Assembly (NCBI GenBank): GCA_026120185.1
Contig: JANUWF010001481.1
Coordinates: forward strand, 3,229,001-3,293,000
From: Voacanga thouarsii
Lineage: Eukaryota > Streptophyta > Magnoliopsida > Gentianales > Apocynaceae
Length of the DNA stretch: 64,000 nucleotides
Direction: 5' to 3'
The translations under genes and the position numbers were made by a program. Within the stretch, counting starts at the first letter, position 1; the number at the start of each line of letters is the position of its first letter. Below are positions 22,252 to 34,599 of this stretch, in pieces. The notes beneath the pieces were generated by a model, which ran no database searches, had not been told where the DNA came from, and saw only the letters and a program-made list of their open reading frames with translations.

Positions 22252-22296
22252 TGGACCTGGTGCCTGGTCAATTGGGCCCACTGGGCACCGGGTCCA
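22252..22296 (-). other. 13-bp hairpin in the copia-E leader
   Basis: TGGACCTGGTGCC (22252-22264) pairs with GGCACCGGGTCCA (22284-22296), one G-T wobble, 19-nt loop. It lies about 470 nt after the PBS in transcript terms, like the hairpins of the other three copia leaders. Confidence 0.75.
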
Positions 22297-22756
22297 ATCT
22301 GTTTCTCCAAAAGTTTCAGCTGGGCAAAGTAGACCTGGCCCCTGGTCCGATTGGTCCATCTGATATCAGGCCAGCTCTGGAGTTCACTGATTTCTGGAAA
22401 TAATCTAGCTTTTCCGCCATGTTTCGCCCCTCAACAATTCCAGCAATCGCGTTCTTCCAGTCTCCAAGATTTATAGATTAAAAGAATACAAAGAAACGTA
22501 AAACCAGGCATAAAAACATTTTTTTACAAGTACCTGTGCCTCTAACCACGAGGCTTACATCAAATCTACTTAAAACTAGAAACACAATGGGAAAACTATT
22601 AGAATACATGATCCTATGCCTCTAACTGCGAGGTGTATATGAACTCTAGAAACTAATGCATGAGAGGTCACATGAATTTACAAAAGATTCATTTTTAATA
22701 GTGAAGGAACCGTCTTCCAGTTTTAACCCTAGTACATGCTCCTAGATGAAAACTGT

Positions 22757-22769
22757 GGCTCTGATACCA
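22757..22769 (-). other. Primer-binding site of copia-E
   Basis: Minus-strand TGGTATCAGAGCC, initiator tRNA-Met type, 33 bp from the LTR end, the same spacing as in copia-A. Confidence 0.85.
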
Positions 22770-22802
22770 CTTGAAGGAATCACGAAAAACAATCAAAGAA
22801 AA

Positions 22803-24546
22803 TGCAGCAAAAAATTTTTCAATTTTTCGAGCCACATCTAAAAGAGAGCACTTACTTTTCCTTTTTGGTCTGGGATTAACCAAAGTAGGAACGGGTTACA
22901 CTGGAACTTCTTACATTGGAGAGGGAAAAGGAGGCGCCTGCTATTCAATTAGAACTCCCGCCAATCTTCTACTACTACGCATCAAGCATCTCTAAGTTTC
23001 TTCTTTTCGTCTTCCGAAATATGACTCTACCTTGCTATTGGGTTAGCTCGGTGACAACTCCTTTTGGATAGTCAAAATACTCTTCTAGAGAGAAGGAAGA
23101 GAAAAGACGAAAGCCAGAGAAAGAGGGAGAGACGACACACTTGAGAGGCTGAACTTAGAGAAAACCACGTTCAATTTTTTTTCTCCACTTCACCTCTTCT
23201 TTTCGGCCAGCCTTAGGGCTTCATTAAGCCCTAATGGGCTTGGTGCTGTCTCCAAAACTAATCCAAGACTGCCTCAATCCTCTTAATTAATTAATTATTT
23301 TTTCTGGGCTTCATTAAATACCCAAGATTAATTAATTAATTCTAATTAGACTCTTAATATATGTCAATATATATCAGCCCAATTAATTAATTTATTCCAG
23401 TCTAATTTTTTTAATTAATTAATTATCTTTTTTGGGCCTTATTAAAATCCAAGGCTAATTAATTAATTCTAATTAGACTCTTAGAATAATTTTTTTCTCT
23501 TCCAAATAATTATCCATTAAGTTTAGATTTTGTCTAAACAACACAAAGATAACTTGAGCTACTTCAGGGACTAAGATACATATTATTCATGGCTACTAAA
23601 ATGCTAAAAAAATGCCCTTACTATTTTATAGTCTCATTTTATCATTTTAAATATCTCCATTTATCACTATATGAAAATATTAACTCCAAGAATAATATTG
23701 CTAAAGTAATGTCTCCGACCTACAGGTGAAATGATGGAAATATCCCTCTATGTAACACCCATCAATGCGATAGGATAAATGTACTAACACCCATCTCGAA
23801 GACATCTATCATCCTTAGATCTCTAGTTCAATAATCCATGACTCACTCAAATATACTTGCTTATCATTGAAAATTATCCAAAAGCACACATGCTAGAGTC
23901 ACGTTCGCAGGGCCCTGGATCATTACATTATCCTAGACAATCCCAAGAGGATGATTTACTTTTACTAAGTGAAGCATAAAAACTCTGTTGCATGAGTCCG
24001 TCTTAACTAATTAGAGTAATACATCTAACGTACAAGGATATTAATATCACAAAAGAAATCTCACCCAACATGCATCAAAGTATAAAACTCTAGCTTCACT
24101 AGACCACCAACCCATACACAAGTATGAAGGTATTTGTCCATGCTATAGCAGTAATAGTTTGGTCTCTATAATTATAGTACTTTAAGAGAGACCACTACTG
24201 TAGGTCCAGTTCTACGTATTCGAAATATGCTTATGCCTATGATGTGAGTGAATTACTCACTGATTCAAGGTAAACTATTCCTCATTAGAAATCATAGCAC
24301 AATAGCCTTACCTTGATGAAATGCCCAGTTCCATCAAATGACTAAGAACTCAATTTTACTTGTATGACAAGTACCTATGGTCTATACCTTATTGTGAAGA
24401 ACGGCCTAACACATAGACCATTACTTGTCATACTTGGACCTTTAAATGTGCAATAATATAAGAAATAAACTAAATTGAATGAATAAACATTTTATTGTAA
24501 TATATTTACACAGAATACATAGTCTTTGAGGGTATACTTTCTAACA
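22803..24546 (-). repeat. R-family LTR of copia-E
   Basis: A 1,744-bp LTR that on the minus strand begins TGTTAGAAAGTATACCC and ends TTGCTGCA. It matches copia-C's 3' LTR start at 51435 and the 'ttttggtcattttag'-type middle. Its AATTAATTAA-rich tract (23280-23475) is also duplicated, with a longer period than in the R copy at 1640. The flank is AAACA (24547-24551). Confidence 0.75.
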
Positions 24547-24699
24547 AAACATAACTTTTGATTTCCAGGTTTTCCACCCGAAAAGGAACGATTTCCCTTT
24601 CCTTGTAGGTATTAGAAATTTTAATAATTACAATTAAGTACTCCAAGTTTCATTAACTTCAATTAAGTCCTTGAAGTACATATAATTGTAATTAGGTCT

Positions 24700-25885
24700 T
24701 GAACTATAACAAACTTATAATTCGCCTATAAAGTTATTATGTTCTTACAATTAATCCCCATAATATTATTGAATAATAAATATTGAGTGCTCGAGACTTT
24801 ATTGTGTGTGACCTATTAGGTTTTCGGTCTATTGGTAGCGAAATATAAATTAATCCAAACATCTTTGGGATTAATAATCCTTGATAATTAGAATTAACCT
24901 ATTAATTCTAATTATGCTTGATTTATTAATTCTCTAATTAATAAATCCATATTCAATTGATCATGAGCAGTATCTAGCAACATATCATGACCACCCAAAA
25001 GTCAAGAAAGTCAAGTAGCTTGACATAAACCTTTTAATAGTAAACATCAGTGTAATAAATTCCTTTTGCCATACAATATCTTATTCGAGTTGTAGTATGA
25101 AATTAGCGCCAACTCCCTCCAGAATATTAATTAATTCTAGCTTGAATATTTTAGTACTTGTTTCGAGAATCCACTACTCAATATGTGTATCAATTAGAAC
25201 TATTTCCAATATGCAGTTGCCTTGGCCAGGGACTTTTCGAGTAAAGATTCCTACAAGTGGCAATGAGATATTCACCCCTACTATTAGAAGTGGTGAATCA
25301 TTTATTGATCCTCTTAACTACTTTTGTTTACTTCACATTGTACCTAATATCCATTCTACAAGCAGTCTTGTCAGGACTCTAGAGATTGGAATCAAAGCAC
25401 AACACTTAGCAAACAAAGTAATTTGAAGACCTCAAGTCTAGGGATACGTGCACATTTGCTATGATGAGATTCTATCACTGGCACTAAATAGTTATCCATA
25501 TAATTATCTTATAACTAGGTCATCTAATGTACTTGTTCTAGTAACAAGCATCTATGTGTTAACTTTGAGTATCACAATACTCACAAATGTGAAAACCACC
25601 ACGTAATCAAATCAGGAAGTATTACACATGATAGTCTTAATACATTAATGATGTCCTATATTAGTAATACTATGATTAGGGATAATTTAAGTGTGAATAC
25701 TACTCAGTGTAGTAGGCACCTCACATTATGATCTCTATCATGATTTTCTTAACATAGGGTTGCACTTAAGACTTTATCTAATAGTTATATTCACACGAAA
25801 GCATAAATAAAATAAATTGAAAAATAAAGAATGCCTTGTATTATTAAATAAATATGCAAAATACATGTGATTGCCTCTAGGGCTT
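24700..25885 (-). repeat. S-family LTR fragment, decayed at both ends
   Basis: Long blocks match the S solo LTR at 8009-9736, for example 'ccttggcca.g.actt', 'gattcctacaagtggc' and 'gagattctatcactggcact'. The LTR start (TGTTAGTG..) is lost near 25890 and the other end is lost near 24690. 24547-24699 has no recognised feature. The plus-strand frame at 25097-25426 is antisense LTR sequence. Confidence 0.75.
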
Positions 25886-26015
25886 GAAAGTATTCTCTTA
25901 CTTATTTTTATTTTTATTTTTTTGCCGTTTTAAAGCATACAAATGGTCCTCTCTGTCTGGAATTCCTATTTTTCTTATGTTTCATAAATCTGATTTGCAT
26001 GGAGAATTCTTAGAG

Positions 26016-26028
26016 TGGTATCAGAGCC
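26016..26028 (+). other. Primer-binding site of copia-B
   Basis: TGGTATCAGAGCC in 'agagtggtatcagagcccc', initiator tRNA-Met type. Confidence 0.85.
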
Positions 26029-26566
26029 CCTTGTATGTGTTTTAATGCTTCTGAGTTGTTGTGAAATTATTTCATGTATGCGACTATGTTTTAGTTTATG
26101 TTACAAAAATGGTTTCTGTGCTTGGTTCCATGTGAAATCATTTCATATTTTGTCTCTATTTCTGTTTGAAAAACATTTTCAACATTGTTCCCAGTCTTTG
26201 AGAAATTGTTTCCAGGACTGTTTCTTTATTCTCAAAAATTTTTCAAGAATATTTGGGTCTATGTTGCGTTATGAAATCATTCTTATGAATGCATTAGGTT
26301 TCTATAAAGTAGTCACTGTGAAAAAAATATATATGTTTTCTAAAACTATTTCTTGTTCAGTCTATTCTATTTTGTTTTCACCGGACAAAATGTTTGTTTG
26401 AATGAGTTCTGAGAACAGAACAAAAATGGAAATTTTTCAGAGAATTGTTCTCTAAAATTATCGTAGAAGGTTGAAGAAGAAATCTCTAGAAATTGTTTTT
26501 GGAAGAAAAAAAAAAGGATTGAAAAAAATATATATTTTTGGTACTAAGTGGCTTAGGCACATTTTT

Positions 26567-26613
26567 CACCTAAGTCGTGGCTAGCTTCTTGAAAGTTGCG
26601 GCTAGCTTAGGTG
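26567..26613 (+). other. Hairpin in the copia-B leader
   Basis: CACCTAAG (26567-26574) pairs perfectly with CTTAGGTG (26606-26613). The loop holds two copies of a '(g)tcgtggctagctt'-like word. It is about 550 nt downstream of the PBS. Confidence 0.6.
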
Positions 26614-26805
26614 ATTAAAAGTCGTGATCCGTGGTAAGCTTAGTAGAAGCTGGCTGCAATTCCTATTATATAAAAAAAAAAAAAATTCCATTTCAGGTTC
26701 TTCAACTTTATCCCACAGAAATTACATTTTTTAGAGAGTACCCAATATTTTTTCCAAAAAATTTATTTGTGGGACTATCCAAGTAAATTTTCAAATTTGA
26801 TTTTG

Positions 26806-27005
26806 GAAATTAATATATTTTCTAAAATATTGATTTTAGATTATATATTATTTTAATTCCTAAAATATGATTCGAGAAATTAATATATTTTCTAAAATAT
26901 TGATTTTTTATTATATATTATTTTAATTCCTAAAATATTATTTTTGCAATTAATATATTTTCTAAAATATTAATTTTAGAATTTATTTTATTTTTCTAAA
27001 ATAGT
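26806..27005 (+). repeat. 70-bp tandem repeat, about 2.8 units, in the copia-B leader
   Basis: The unit starting GAAATTAATATATTTTCT at 26806 recurs at 26876 and (with one change) at 26946, an exact 70-bp step. Units share 'ttatatattattttaattcctaaaatat' wording in the first two copies. Very AT-rich; no coding sense. Confidence 0.85.
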
Positions 27006-27666
27006 GATTTTGGAATTATTTGGTATGTTTAATTTTATTTTGAGCATAAAATTAGCATAGTGGTTTGGTTAAGGACAATGGACCCAATTAAATTGTTCAT
27101 GCATTTTATCGCTTTGTTTTTGAATTAAATATGGCATGTGTGTCCTGCCTTCGGTATTTTTCTTGTATAATTTCTCATCTCATCTAACTCCCCTCGAATG
27201 TAACTCGAGATTTCTTTATTGAAATTTTTTGTATTTTGATTACATAGGTTAGATAGGATTATAATTTATTACAAGAAAAGGAGAGGGTGATGAAGACCAA
27301 AGGGAGGATGGTGAGACTTTCTTCCTATATCATGCATGAACAATTAGGATTTGCCATATTAATTTCCTTTGTGGCTCAAGGAAAAGTAAAGTCCATAACC
27401 AAACCACGTTATTATTTTGTAATGTATGAATATGATGTTATTATGCATGTAATGTATGAGACACAAATATTACAAATCCCTCTATTGATAAAACCTAATG
27501 CCTTCCATTAATATAGTAAGAATGAGAGTTTTTTTTCGAGACCAAGTTGTTGGGCTAATCCAAACTTACTTGACATCGGGCATGTTTAAGCTATAGAATT
27601 TTAAATTCCTAATTAATGGGTTGGATTTAACTAATTTCTTTATCATGGTTGGGTTAACTAAAGCAG

Positions 27667-27691
27667 AAAAAAAAAAAAAAAAAAAAAAAAA
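27667..27691. repeat. A(25) homopolymer
   Basis: A run within the copia-B leader, flanked by near-identical words ('ttggg/attta(g)ctaaagc') on both sides, which suggests a small local duplication with A-tract growth. Not a poly(A) tail of a gene. Confidence 0.8.
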
Positions 27692-28021
27692 GAGGCAAGG
27701 TTGGATTAGCTAAAGCTTTAAGATTAAAATATGTTAATCACCTAATGATCCGGTAGTTATATTTGATGTAATTGGTATTGGATACTTGTCATTGAACTTA
27801 AGGGTGGCTTGTTGGGCAAACCCAAGGTCATTCTTGAGGAATTTGGATATTGGTCTACTAGGAAAGCTTCAAACCGGCTTTCCGGAATTAATAGTGGGGG
27901 TTATTGGTTTGAGTAGAATAGTGGAATAATTATGCATTTTATTAAAGACATTATTATTCACATATCATGTGCGTATACATTTAGCTAATTACTCTATCTT
28001 TACGTCTAGGTTATCTACATC

Positions 28022-28830
28022 ATGTCGACCAACTTAAACCTATGTAGTATCTTGGAAACCAAGACACTTACCGAATTGAACTTTCTTGACTGATATAGAA
28101 ATTTGAGAATTGTTCTTAAGTCGAAAAAGTTGCTTTATATGTTAGAAGCTCCTATTCCACTACCACCAGCTCAAGATGCTCATCCTAATGAGTATGTTGT
28201 CTACAAAAAGCATAAAGAGCATAGTAACATCCTGTGTGATGTTGGCATCAATTACCCATGAATTGCAAAAATAGCATGAGCATATGGATGCTTACTCGAT
28301 TATTTTACATCTTCGAGAGCTATTTGATGCCCAAGCCAGAATAACGAGATATGAGATCTCAAAACAATTGTTCTATTCTATGATAGATGAGGGTACTGTG
28401 GCCATTTATGGGCTAAAGATGTTGGACTTAATTGAGAAGTTAGGGTATCTTGGGTTCGAAATGGACAACGAGTTAAGCATTTACTTAATTATGCAATCTT
28501 TATTAAGTAGTTTTTCACAATTTATGATTAATTACTAGATGAACAAGATTGATTCCACAATATTTGAGTTGATTAATCATCTTAAGACTGTGGAATCCTC
28601 TATGAAGAAGGAAACTAATGCAGTCATGATAGTAGAATCCTCATCTTCTAAGAAGAAAGTTCCTAAGAAGAAGAAGAAGGCTCCCAGTAAACCTAAAGGT
28701 GTCGTGAAGAAGAAGGACGTAGCTACCAAAAGCCCATACCATCATTGTGGAAAGATGGGCCATTAGAGGTGCAATTGTAAAGCTTACCTAGAGACCGTAG
28801 AGGAAAAGAAGGAGAAAGAGAAGCTCCCAG
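28022..28830 (+). pseudogene. Copia-B gag, broken
   Basis: An ATG at 28022 opens MSTNLNLCSILETKTL and LLYMLEAPIP, typical of Tork-like gag starts. The core continues as LRELFDAQARITRYEISKQL and LGYLGFEMDNELSI, then a Lys-rich tail. Stops fall after NFLD, at INYP* and before MNKID. The zinc knuckle is damaged: YHHCGKMGH*RCNC, with the first Cys changed to Tyr and a stop within. Open pieces are 28284-28538 and 28539-28766 in one frame, split by one stop. Confidence 0.75.
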
Positions 28831-28853
28831 GCACTTCTATTTCTACTCCTGGT

Positions 28854-31578
28854 ATGTTTATGATTGAGATTAATACTACTTTTAGAAATGAGATATGGGC
28901 ATTAGATATCCGATATGGATATCATTTATGTAATAACTTGCAGGGACTAAAAGACAGTAGAAGGCTTGAGAAGGGCAATGTGGACCTACGTACTCTAAAT
29001 GGAGCAAAGGTTGATGCACTTGCTGTCAAGACTTACGAGCTGTACTTGCCTTTTGGATTAGTTTTAGAACTTCAAAACTGTTATTATGTATCAATTTTAT
29101 TGAAAAATATTATCTCAGTTGCTTGTTTAGACTTATGTGAATTTCATTTAATTTTTAAGAATAAATGTTATTCCTTTTCATTGAATGATATCCATTATGG
29201 TTCTGCAACTTTGATTAATGGTTTATATGTTCTAGATATGGATAATCCAATTCTCAATATAAACAATAAGAAACCAAGGATATATAACTCAATCTCATCT
29301 TATTTATGGTATTGTCATTTAGGCCATATAAATGAGAATCGCATTTCTAAATTACACAAGCTTGGTGACTTATGATTATTTGATTATGAGTCATTTAGCA
29401 CATACGAGTCATGTTTACTTAGTAAAATGGCTAAAACTCATTTTTTCTAAAAAATGAGAAAGGGTTAAAGAGTTATTAGAACTTATACATTCTGATGTAT
29501 GTGGCCCCTATGTCTATACAATTAAGAGAATGTTATCACTATTTACGAACCTTTATCGATGATCATTCACGGTATGGGTATTTGTATTTAATGAAATTCA
29601 AATTTGAGGCTTTTGAAAAGTTCAAAGACTTCAATAATGAAGTAGAGAAATAATTTGGGAAAAGTATTAAGACTCTAAGATTTTATTAATGAGGTTAATA
29701 CTTAAACCAAGAGTTTTAAGATTATCTTAAAGATAATAAGGTATTATCTCAGTGGAATCCACCATAAACCAAAGTTATCCCACTTGAGAGTATGGGGTTA
29801 CCCTGCCTTTGTCAAAAGGCCACAGTCAGACCAACTTGATTTCAAGTCAGATAAGTATTTATTTGTTGGATATCCGAAAGAATCATTCAAATATTACTTC
29901 TACCTCCCTTTTGAAAACAAAGTGTTTGTTTCGAAGCATACCGTCTTCTTAGAGGAGGAGCACATGCTTAAAGGAGATAGTGGGAGGAAAATTGAACTTA
30001 GTGAAGTTCAAGAAGAGCAAACAAACATAGATCAACCTTCTGATCCTACATCTATTAAGAGAATAGATGAACCTTCAACTACACAAGAACCTAGTAGGTC
30101 GAGTAGGATATGTGTAACACATGAGAGATATGGATTTCTCATAAGTGACCATAATGACGTATTGTTCATAGATGAAGATGAGTTTGCTACTTACAAGGAT
30201 GTTCTAAATAATTCAGAATCTAACAAAAGACTTGAAGCAATGAGGTCAGAGATAGATTTCATGTACGAAAACCAAGTATGGACTTTGGTTGATCCACCCA
30301 AAGGAATCAAATCTATTGGGTGCAAATAGATTTCCAAGAAGAAAACTGACATGGATGGTAATGTAGTTACCTATAAGGCACGACTGATTGCTAAGGGTTA
30401 TCGTTAACAATATGGTATTGACTATGACAAAATCTTCTAACCAGTTCCCATGCTGAAATCCTTAGGGATACTTCTACCGCTTGTTGCTCATTTTAACTAT
30501 GAGGTTTGGTAAATGGACGTAAAACCAGCTTTCCTAAATGGAGACTTGACTGTGCAAGTGTATATGACACAACCTAAGGGTTTCACTTCTAACAATAACA
30601 TAAAAGTGTGCAAGCTACAAAGGTCCATTTATGGACTAAAGTAAGCTTCTAAAAGTTGAAACATCCATTTTGATGAAACAATCAAAGAGTTTGGTTTTAT
30701 TCAAAACATGAATGAACCTTATGTATACAAGAAAGTTAGTGAGAGTGCAGCCGTTTTTTGTTGCTTTATGTAGATGACATATTATTAATAGGAAACAATG
30801 TACTTGTCCTTCAATCAGTAAAAGTTTGGTAGTCCTAAAAATTCTCCATGAAATACCTTTGAGAAACAACCTATATTCTTGGAATAAGGATCTATAAAGA
30901 TAGATAAAAAAGGTTGCTAGGTCTTTCACAGTCTACATACATAAACAAAGTGTTAAAGAGGTTTAGCATGGATCAATGTAAAAAGGGATTCTTACCTATG
31001 TCTCATGGGTTAAGCTTTTCAAAGTCAATAACTCTCAAGATAAAAGTTGAAAGGGATCACATGAGTATAATTCCATATACTTCGGCTGTTGGATCTATCA
31101 TGTATACTATGACATGTACTAGGCCCAATGTATCTTGTGCTCTCAATTTGATGAGCAGATACCAATCTGATTCTGATAAGGGTCATTGGGTGGTTGTAAA
31201 GAATATCCTTAAGTACTTGCGATGGACTAAGGATGTATTCTTGGAATATGGAGAAGGTGATTTGAAAATAAATAGATACACTGATGCCATTTTTCAATTT
31301 GATAAAGATGATTTCAAATCACAGTCTGGCTATGTATTCACGTTGTGTGGAGGGGCAATAAGTTGGAAAAGTTCTAAACAAGATACTATTGCTGACTTAT
31401 CAACTGAAGTTGAGTACATAGCTACCTCTGAAGCAGTTAAGGAAGTAGTTTGGATCAAGAAGTTTGTGACAGAACTAGGAGTGGTCCCTAGCGTTGTTGG
31501 TCCAATATCATTGTATTGTGATAATAATAGAGCCATTGCACAAGTAAAAGAGCTACAGTCCTACCAGTGATCCAAACA
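28854..31578 (+). pseudogene. Copia-B pol (protease, integrase, RT, RNase H), broken
   Basis: Domains in order: the protease-like motif has changed (DIRYGYHLCNN near 28905, where D-T/S-G is expected); GAG-pre-integrase YLWYCHLGHINENRI near 29305; integrase core 29376-29760 almost unreadable; integrase C-terminal RVWGYPAFVKRPQ to FLEEEHM (29784-29970); RT start QVWTLVDPPKGIKSIGCK (to 30329), [12 protein letters not shown] near 30515, and YVDD preserved at 30767-30778 but in another frame; RNase H in the open frame 30914-31570 with SAVGSIMYTMTCTRPN, YTDA, GGAISWKSSKQDT and STEVEYIATSEA. More than a dozen stops and frame changes. Confidence 0.8.
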
Positions 31579-34229
31579 ATGGTGATAAATGGAATATTTA
31601 AAATGACAAAAATAGTTATTCATTAGTAAGGGTATTTTGGTCATTTTAGCAGCCAAGAATAATATGTCTTTTAGCCCCCAGAGTAGCTCAAGTAACATTA
31701 GTAAATTTATTTTGTTATATGGGCTTATTGGGTAAATTTATTATTGAAAGAATTATTTTAAGAATCGAATTAATTATTTACTTAGGCTATAATAATTAAT
31801 TGAGCTAATTTAATTAAATTAGTTTATCAATTAATTATCTTGGGTAATTTTATAATAGGCCCAAGTGGATTAATTAATTAATAAAAGAACTATTTAATTA
31901 GTCTTGGGCTAATTGGAAAAAACCTAGCCCACCAGGGTTGCGAGTAATGGCCATTATTTCTTTAGAAACAAGGAATAACTGCATAAAAAGGAAAAAAAAA
32001 AAAGAAAGGAAAACAATGAAAAAAAAAAAGATACAGGTTTTTGTTTTTGTTAATATCTGTGGATCTATGTGTTAGTGTTGTGCCTTAGAGGCAATCACTT
32101 GTATATTATATATGACACATTTTATTTTAATAAAAGACATTATTTATCTTACAGTTTCTTTAGTTTACTTTTAAGTAATATAACTGTTCGATAAAGTCCA
32201 TAGTACAATACTGTGTTAAGAAAATCATGATAGAGATCATGATATGAGATTCTTACTACACTGTATAATGTTAGTACTTAAATAGTCCCTAGTCATAGTA
32301 TTAATGAGACATGACATCATTAATGCGTTAAGACTAGCATGTGTTAGACTTTCTAATTTGATCAGGTGGTGGTTCTCATATCCGTGAGTATTGAGATACT
32401 CAAAGTTAACACATGGATGCTTGTTAATGGAACAAGTTCATTGGATGGCCTACCTATGAGATAATCATATGGATAACTATTTAATGCCAGTGATATAATC
32501 TCAATATTGCAAATGTACAAGTATCCTTAGATTTGAGATTTCCAAGGTACTTTGTTTGGTGAGCATTATACTTTGATTCCAATCTCTGGAGCTCAATCGA
32601 GGGCTGCCTATGGGATGGATATTGGGTACATTGTGAGGTAAACGAAAGTAGTTGAAAGGGTCAATAAAGGATTCATCACTTCTAATAGTAAGGGCGAATA
32701 TCTAATGGTCACTTGTAGGAATTACTACTCGAGAAGTCCTTGGCCAAGGCGATTGTGTATTGGAAATAGTTCCAATTGATACACATCTAGAGTAGTGGGT
32801 ACTTGGTACAAGTACTATTGTATTTGGGCCAGAATTAATTCTGGAGGGAGTTGGCACCAATTTCGTACTCCAAACTAAATGAGATATTGTATGGTGAAAG
32901 GAGTTAATTGTATTGTAGTTTGTTATTGAAGGGTTCATATCAAACCACTTGACTTCCTGGACTTTTAGGTGGTCATAATGTATTGCTAGATACCGCTTAT
33001 GATATGTGAATATGAGTTTATTAATTGATAATTAATAAATCAATCCTGATTAGAATTAATATGATTAATTCTAATTAATTATGGATTATTAATCTCAAAG
33101 ACGTTTGGATTAATTCATGTTCACTACCAATTGATTAGGAAACCTAATAGGTTACACATAATAGAGGATTATATACTCAAGATGTTATTTGATAACATAG
33201 TGGGGTTGATTGAGAGAAAGAGAAGTTGTTGTGGACAAATTATAATTAGTTATAATTTATTGTCCAAAATTGTAATTGTAAGAACTTGATATTTTCAATT
33301 ACAATTAAGGAATTCTAATAGGATTAGAATTCTCAGTTTTAGTAGGGTTTTTTCGGTTTATATGTATGACATACTCGAAACCCTAGCTGATGTTAGATTC
33401 ACGGAAACCTTAGGAAACAAACGACTTCTTCTCTTTTCTCTCTATGATGTAGTTTTTTCTAAAAAACAACTAACCCTAGCCACCACTTAGATTTTCTGCT
33501 AGCATAGAAAACTTCATGCTTGAGTGTATCCTCTGTGTGGATTACTGTTAGAGAAAATCATACATTGTGATTATAGTGGTTGGACATTCAACTCTCGTGG
33601 AGTTTGATAAAGAGGATTGCTAGATCGCGCCTTGACTTGAAGAAGAAAAATTTTTATTCTTCGAACGATCAAAGAAAGGTAAAAGCTGTTACCTTTGTTA
33701 TCTTTATGCCTTATTTTCCACACATATGCGGATCCTGGGATGGTATCTCGTTTTATTTTTCCGCTTCGCCATATATGATATTCGAGAGATACCCAACACT
33801 GTGATCATTTGGGGACTACATTTTAACCACAGAACAAAAACAAGGGTGAATAGCTTCAGTTTTCCCGAAGGACTAGTCACATGTTTTTTTTTCTTTTGGT
33901 CTTCCTTCATTTTTCCTTTTTTACTTTGTCCTTAAAGTTAGCTCTTCCAATCTTTCTTCCGATCAAATTCATCCTATTCTACTTTTACTGGTAGTGGTCC
34001 ATAGAAGGTTAGAGAATACTTTAGAAAGCTATAAGCTAACAAACGTGGTATATGTTAGATGTGAAGGAGCTAATAGTTAGCTAGAATTCCTGTGGAATAG
34101 GTGAACGTTCCAACACAAAAAGCTCCGGCGAACCCAAATCCAACGCTGGTTGTTCAACTTAAGTATTCAAAAAGTAAGTACTCCTAGATTTTGGCTCACA
34201 AAAATTTAAATTTACTATCTTCCATTGCA
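31579..34229 (+). repeat. Copia-C 5' LTR (R family), 5' half missing, split by an S solo LTR
   Basis: From 31579 the sequence matches the second half of the R LTR (compare 60838 onward: 'tggtgataaatggaatatt'). The first ~1 kb is absent and copia-B RNase H is joined directly. After the S insertion it resumes at 33799/33804 ('tttggggactacattttaaccac', compare 61350) and ends at about 34229 in 'ccattgca'. No gene. Confidence 0.75.
32070..33798 (+). mobile_element. S-family solo LTR inside the copia-C 5' LTR
   Basis: 1,729 bp, TGTTAGTGTTGTGCC ... TACCCAACA. The flanks are CTATG (32065-32069) and CTGTG (33799-33803), a 5-bp target duplication with one change. It matches the minus-strand S solo LTR at 8009-9736 along its length. 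Frames at 32702-32938 and 33580-33935 on either strand are LTR sequence. Confidence 0.85.
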
Positions 34230-34255
34230 TTTTTTATTTCCCATAGCCCTTTAAG

Positions 34256-34268
34256 TGGTACTAGAGCC
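34256..34268 (+). other. Primer-binding site of copia-C, mutated
   Basis: TGGTACTAGAGCC stands where TGGTATCAGAGCC is expected; the central 'TC' has become 'CT'. Position and flanks ('ctttaagtgg') match copia-A. Confidence 0.7.
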
Positions 34269-34599
34269 ATGATTATAATCTAGGAGCATGTTTAGGGTTA
34301 ATAACCAGAAATGCTGGTTCATTTACTAATAAAAATATAATCTTTGTGATCGTATGGGTCCCTCGGGGTTTTTGATATTGGTAGATGTTGTGTGCGCCTC
34401 ACATATGGAGGCATAGACACTTGTAATTTATTGTTAATCACTTTTTGTAGAATTCATGTACGCCTCATTTTGAAAGGCATGGACAATTGGAATTGGATTT
34501 AAATTCTATTTATTAAATTGTTGTAATAATATTAGTGCTGAATCAATATTGGAAAAATTCTTGAAGAAGAAACTAGAGGAAATTTGGAAATAGGAGGAG

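Larger units (their letters stand above)
22088..24546 (-). mobile_element. Copia-E: R-type 5' LTR plus leader, minus strand, truncated
   Basis: On the minus strand the order is LTR (24546 to 22803), PBS (22769 to 22757), and about 670 bp of leader ending at 22088 against gypsy-D RT. No gag or pol follows. The leader has a strong 13-bp hairpin and several tRNA-Met-element-style 'gcctc..gaggc' words. The frames at 22148-22995 are leader/LTR sequence, not genes. Confidence 0.75.
25894..31578 (+). mobile_element. Copia-B, near full-length but decayed Ty1-copia element
   Basis: A 3' scrap of LTR (25894 to about 25999), PBS at 26016, a 2-kb noncoding leader (26029-28021, with a hairpin, a 70-bp tandem repeat and an A run), gag (28022-28830), and pol in the copia order protease, integrase, RT, RNase H (28854-31578). 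The last RNase H codons run into an R LTR at 31579, so the end of pol and the 3' LTR are missing. Wording suggests the Tork/Tnt1-like part of Ty1-copia. The frames at 26015-26401 and 27287-27511 are leader. Confidence 0.8.

Noticed and set aside
24547..24699. Possible extra LTR end between copia-E and the S fragment
   Set aside because: No terminal motif, TSD or match to the known S end could be found; left unassigned.
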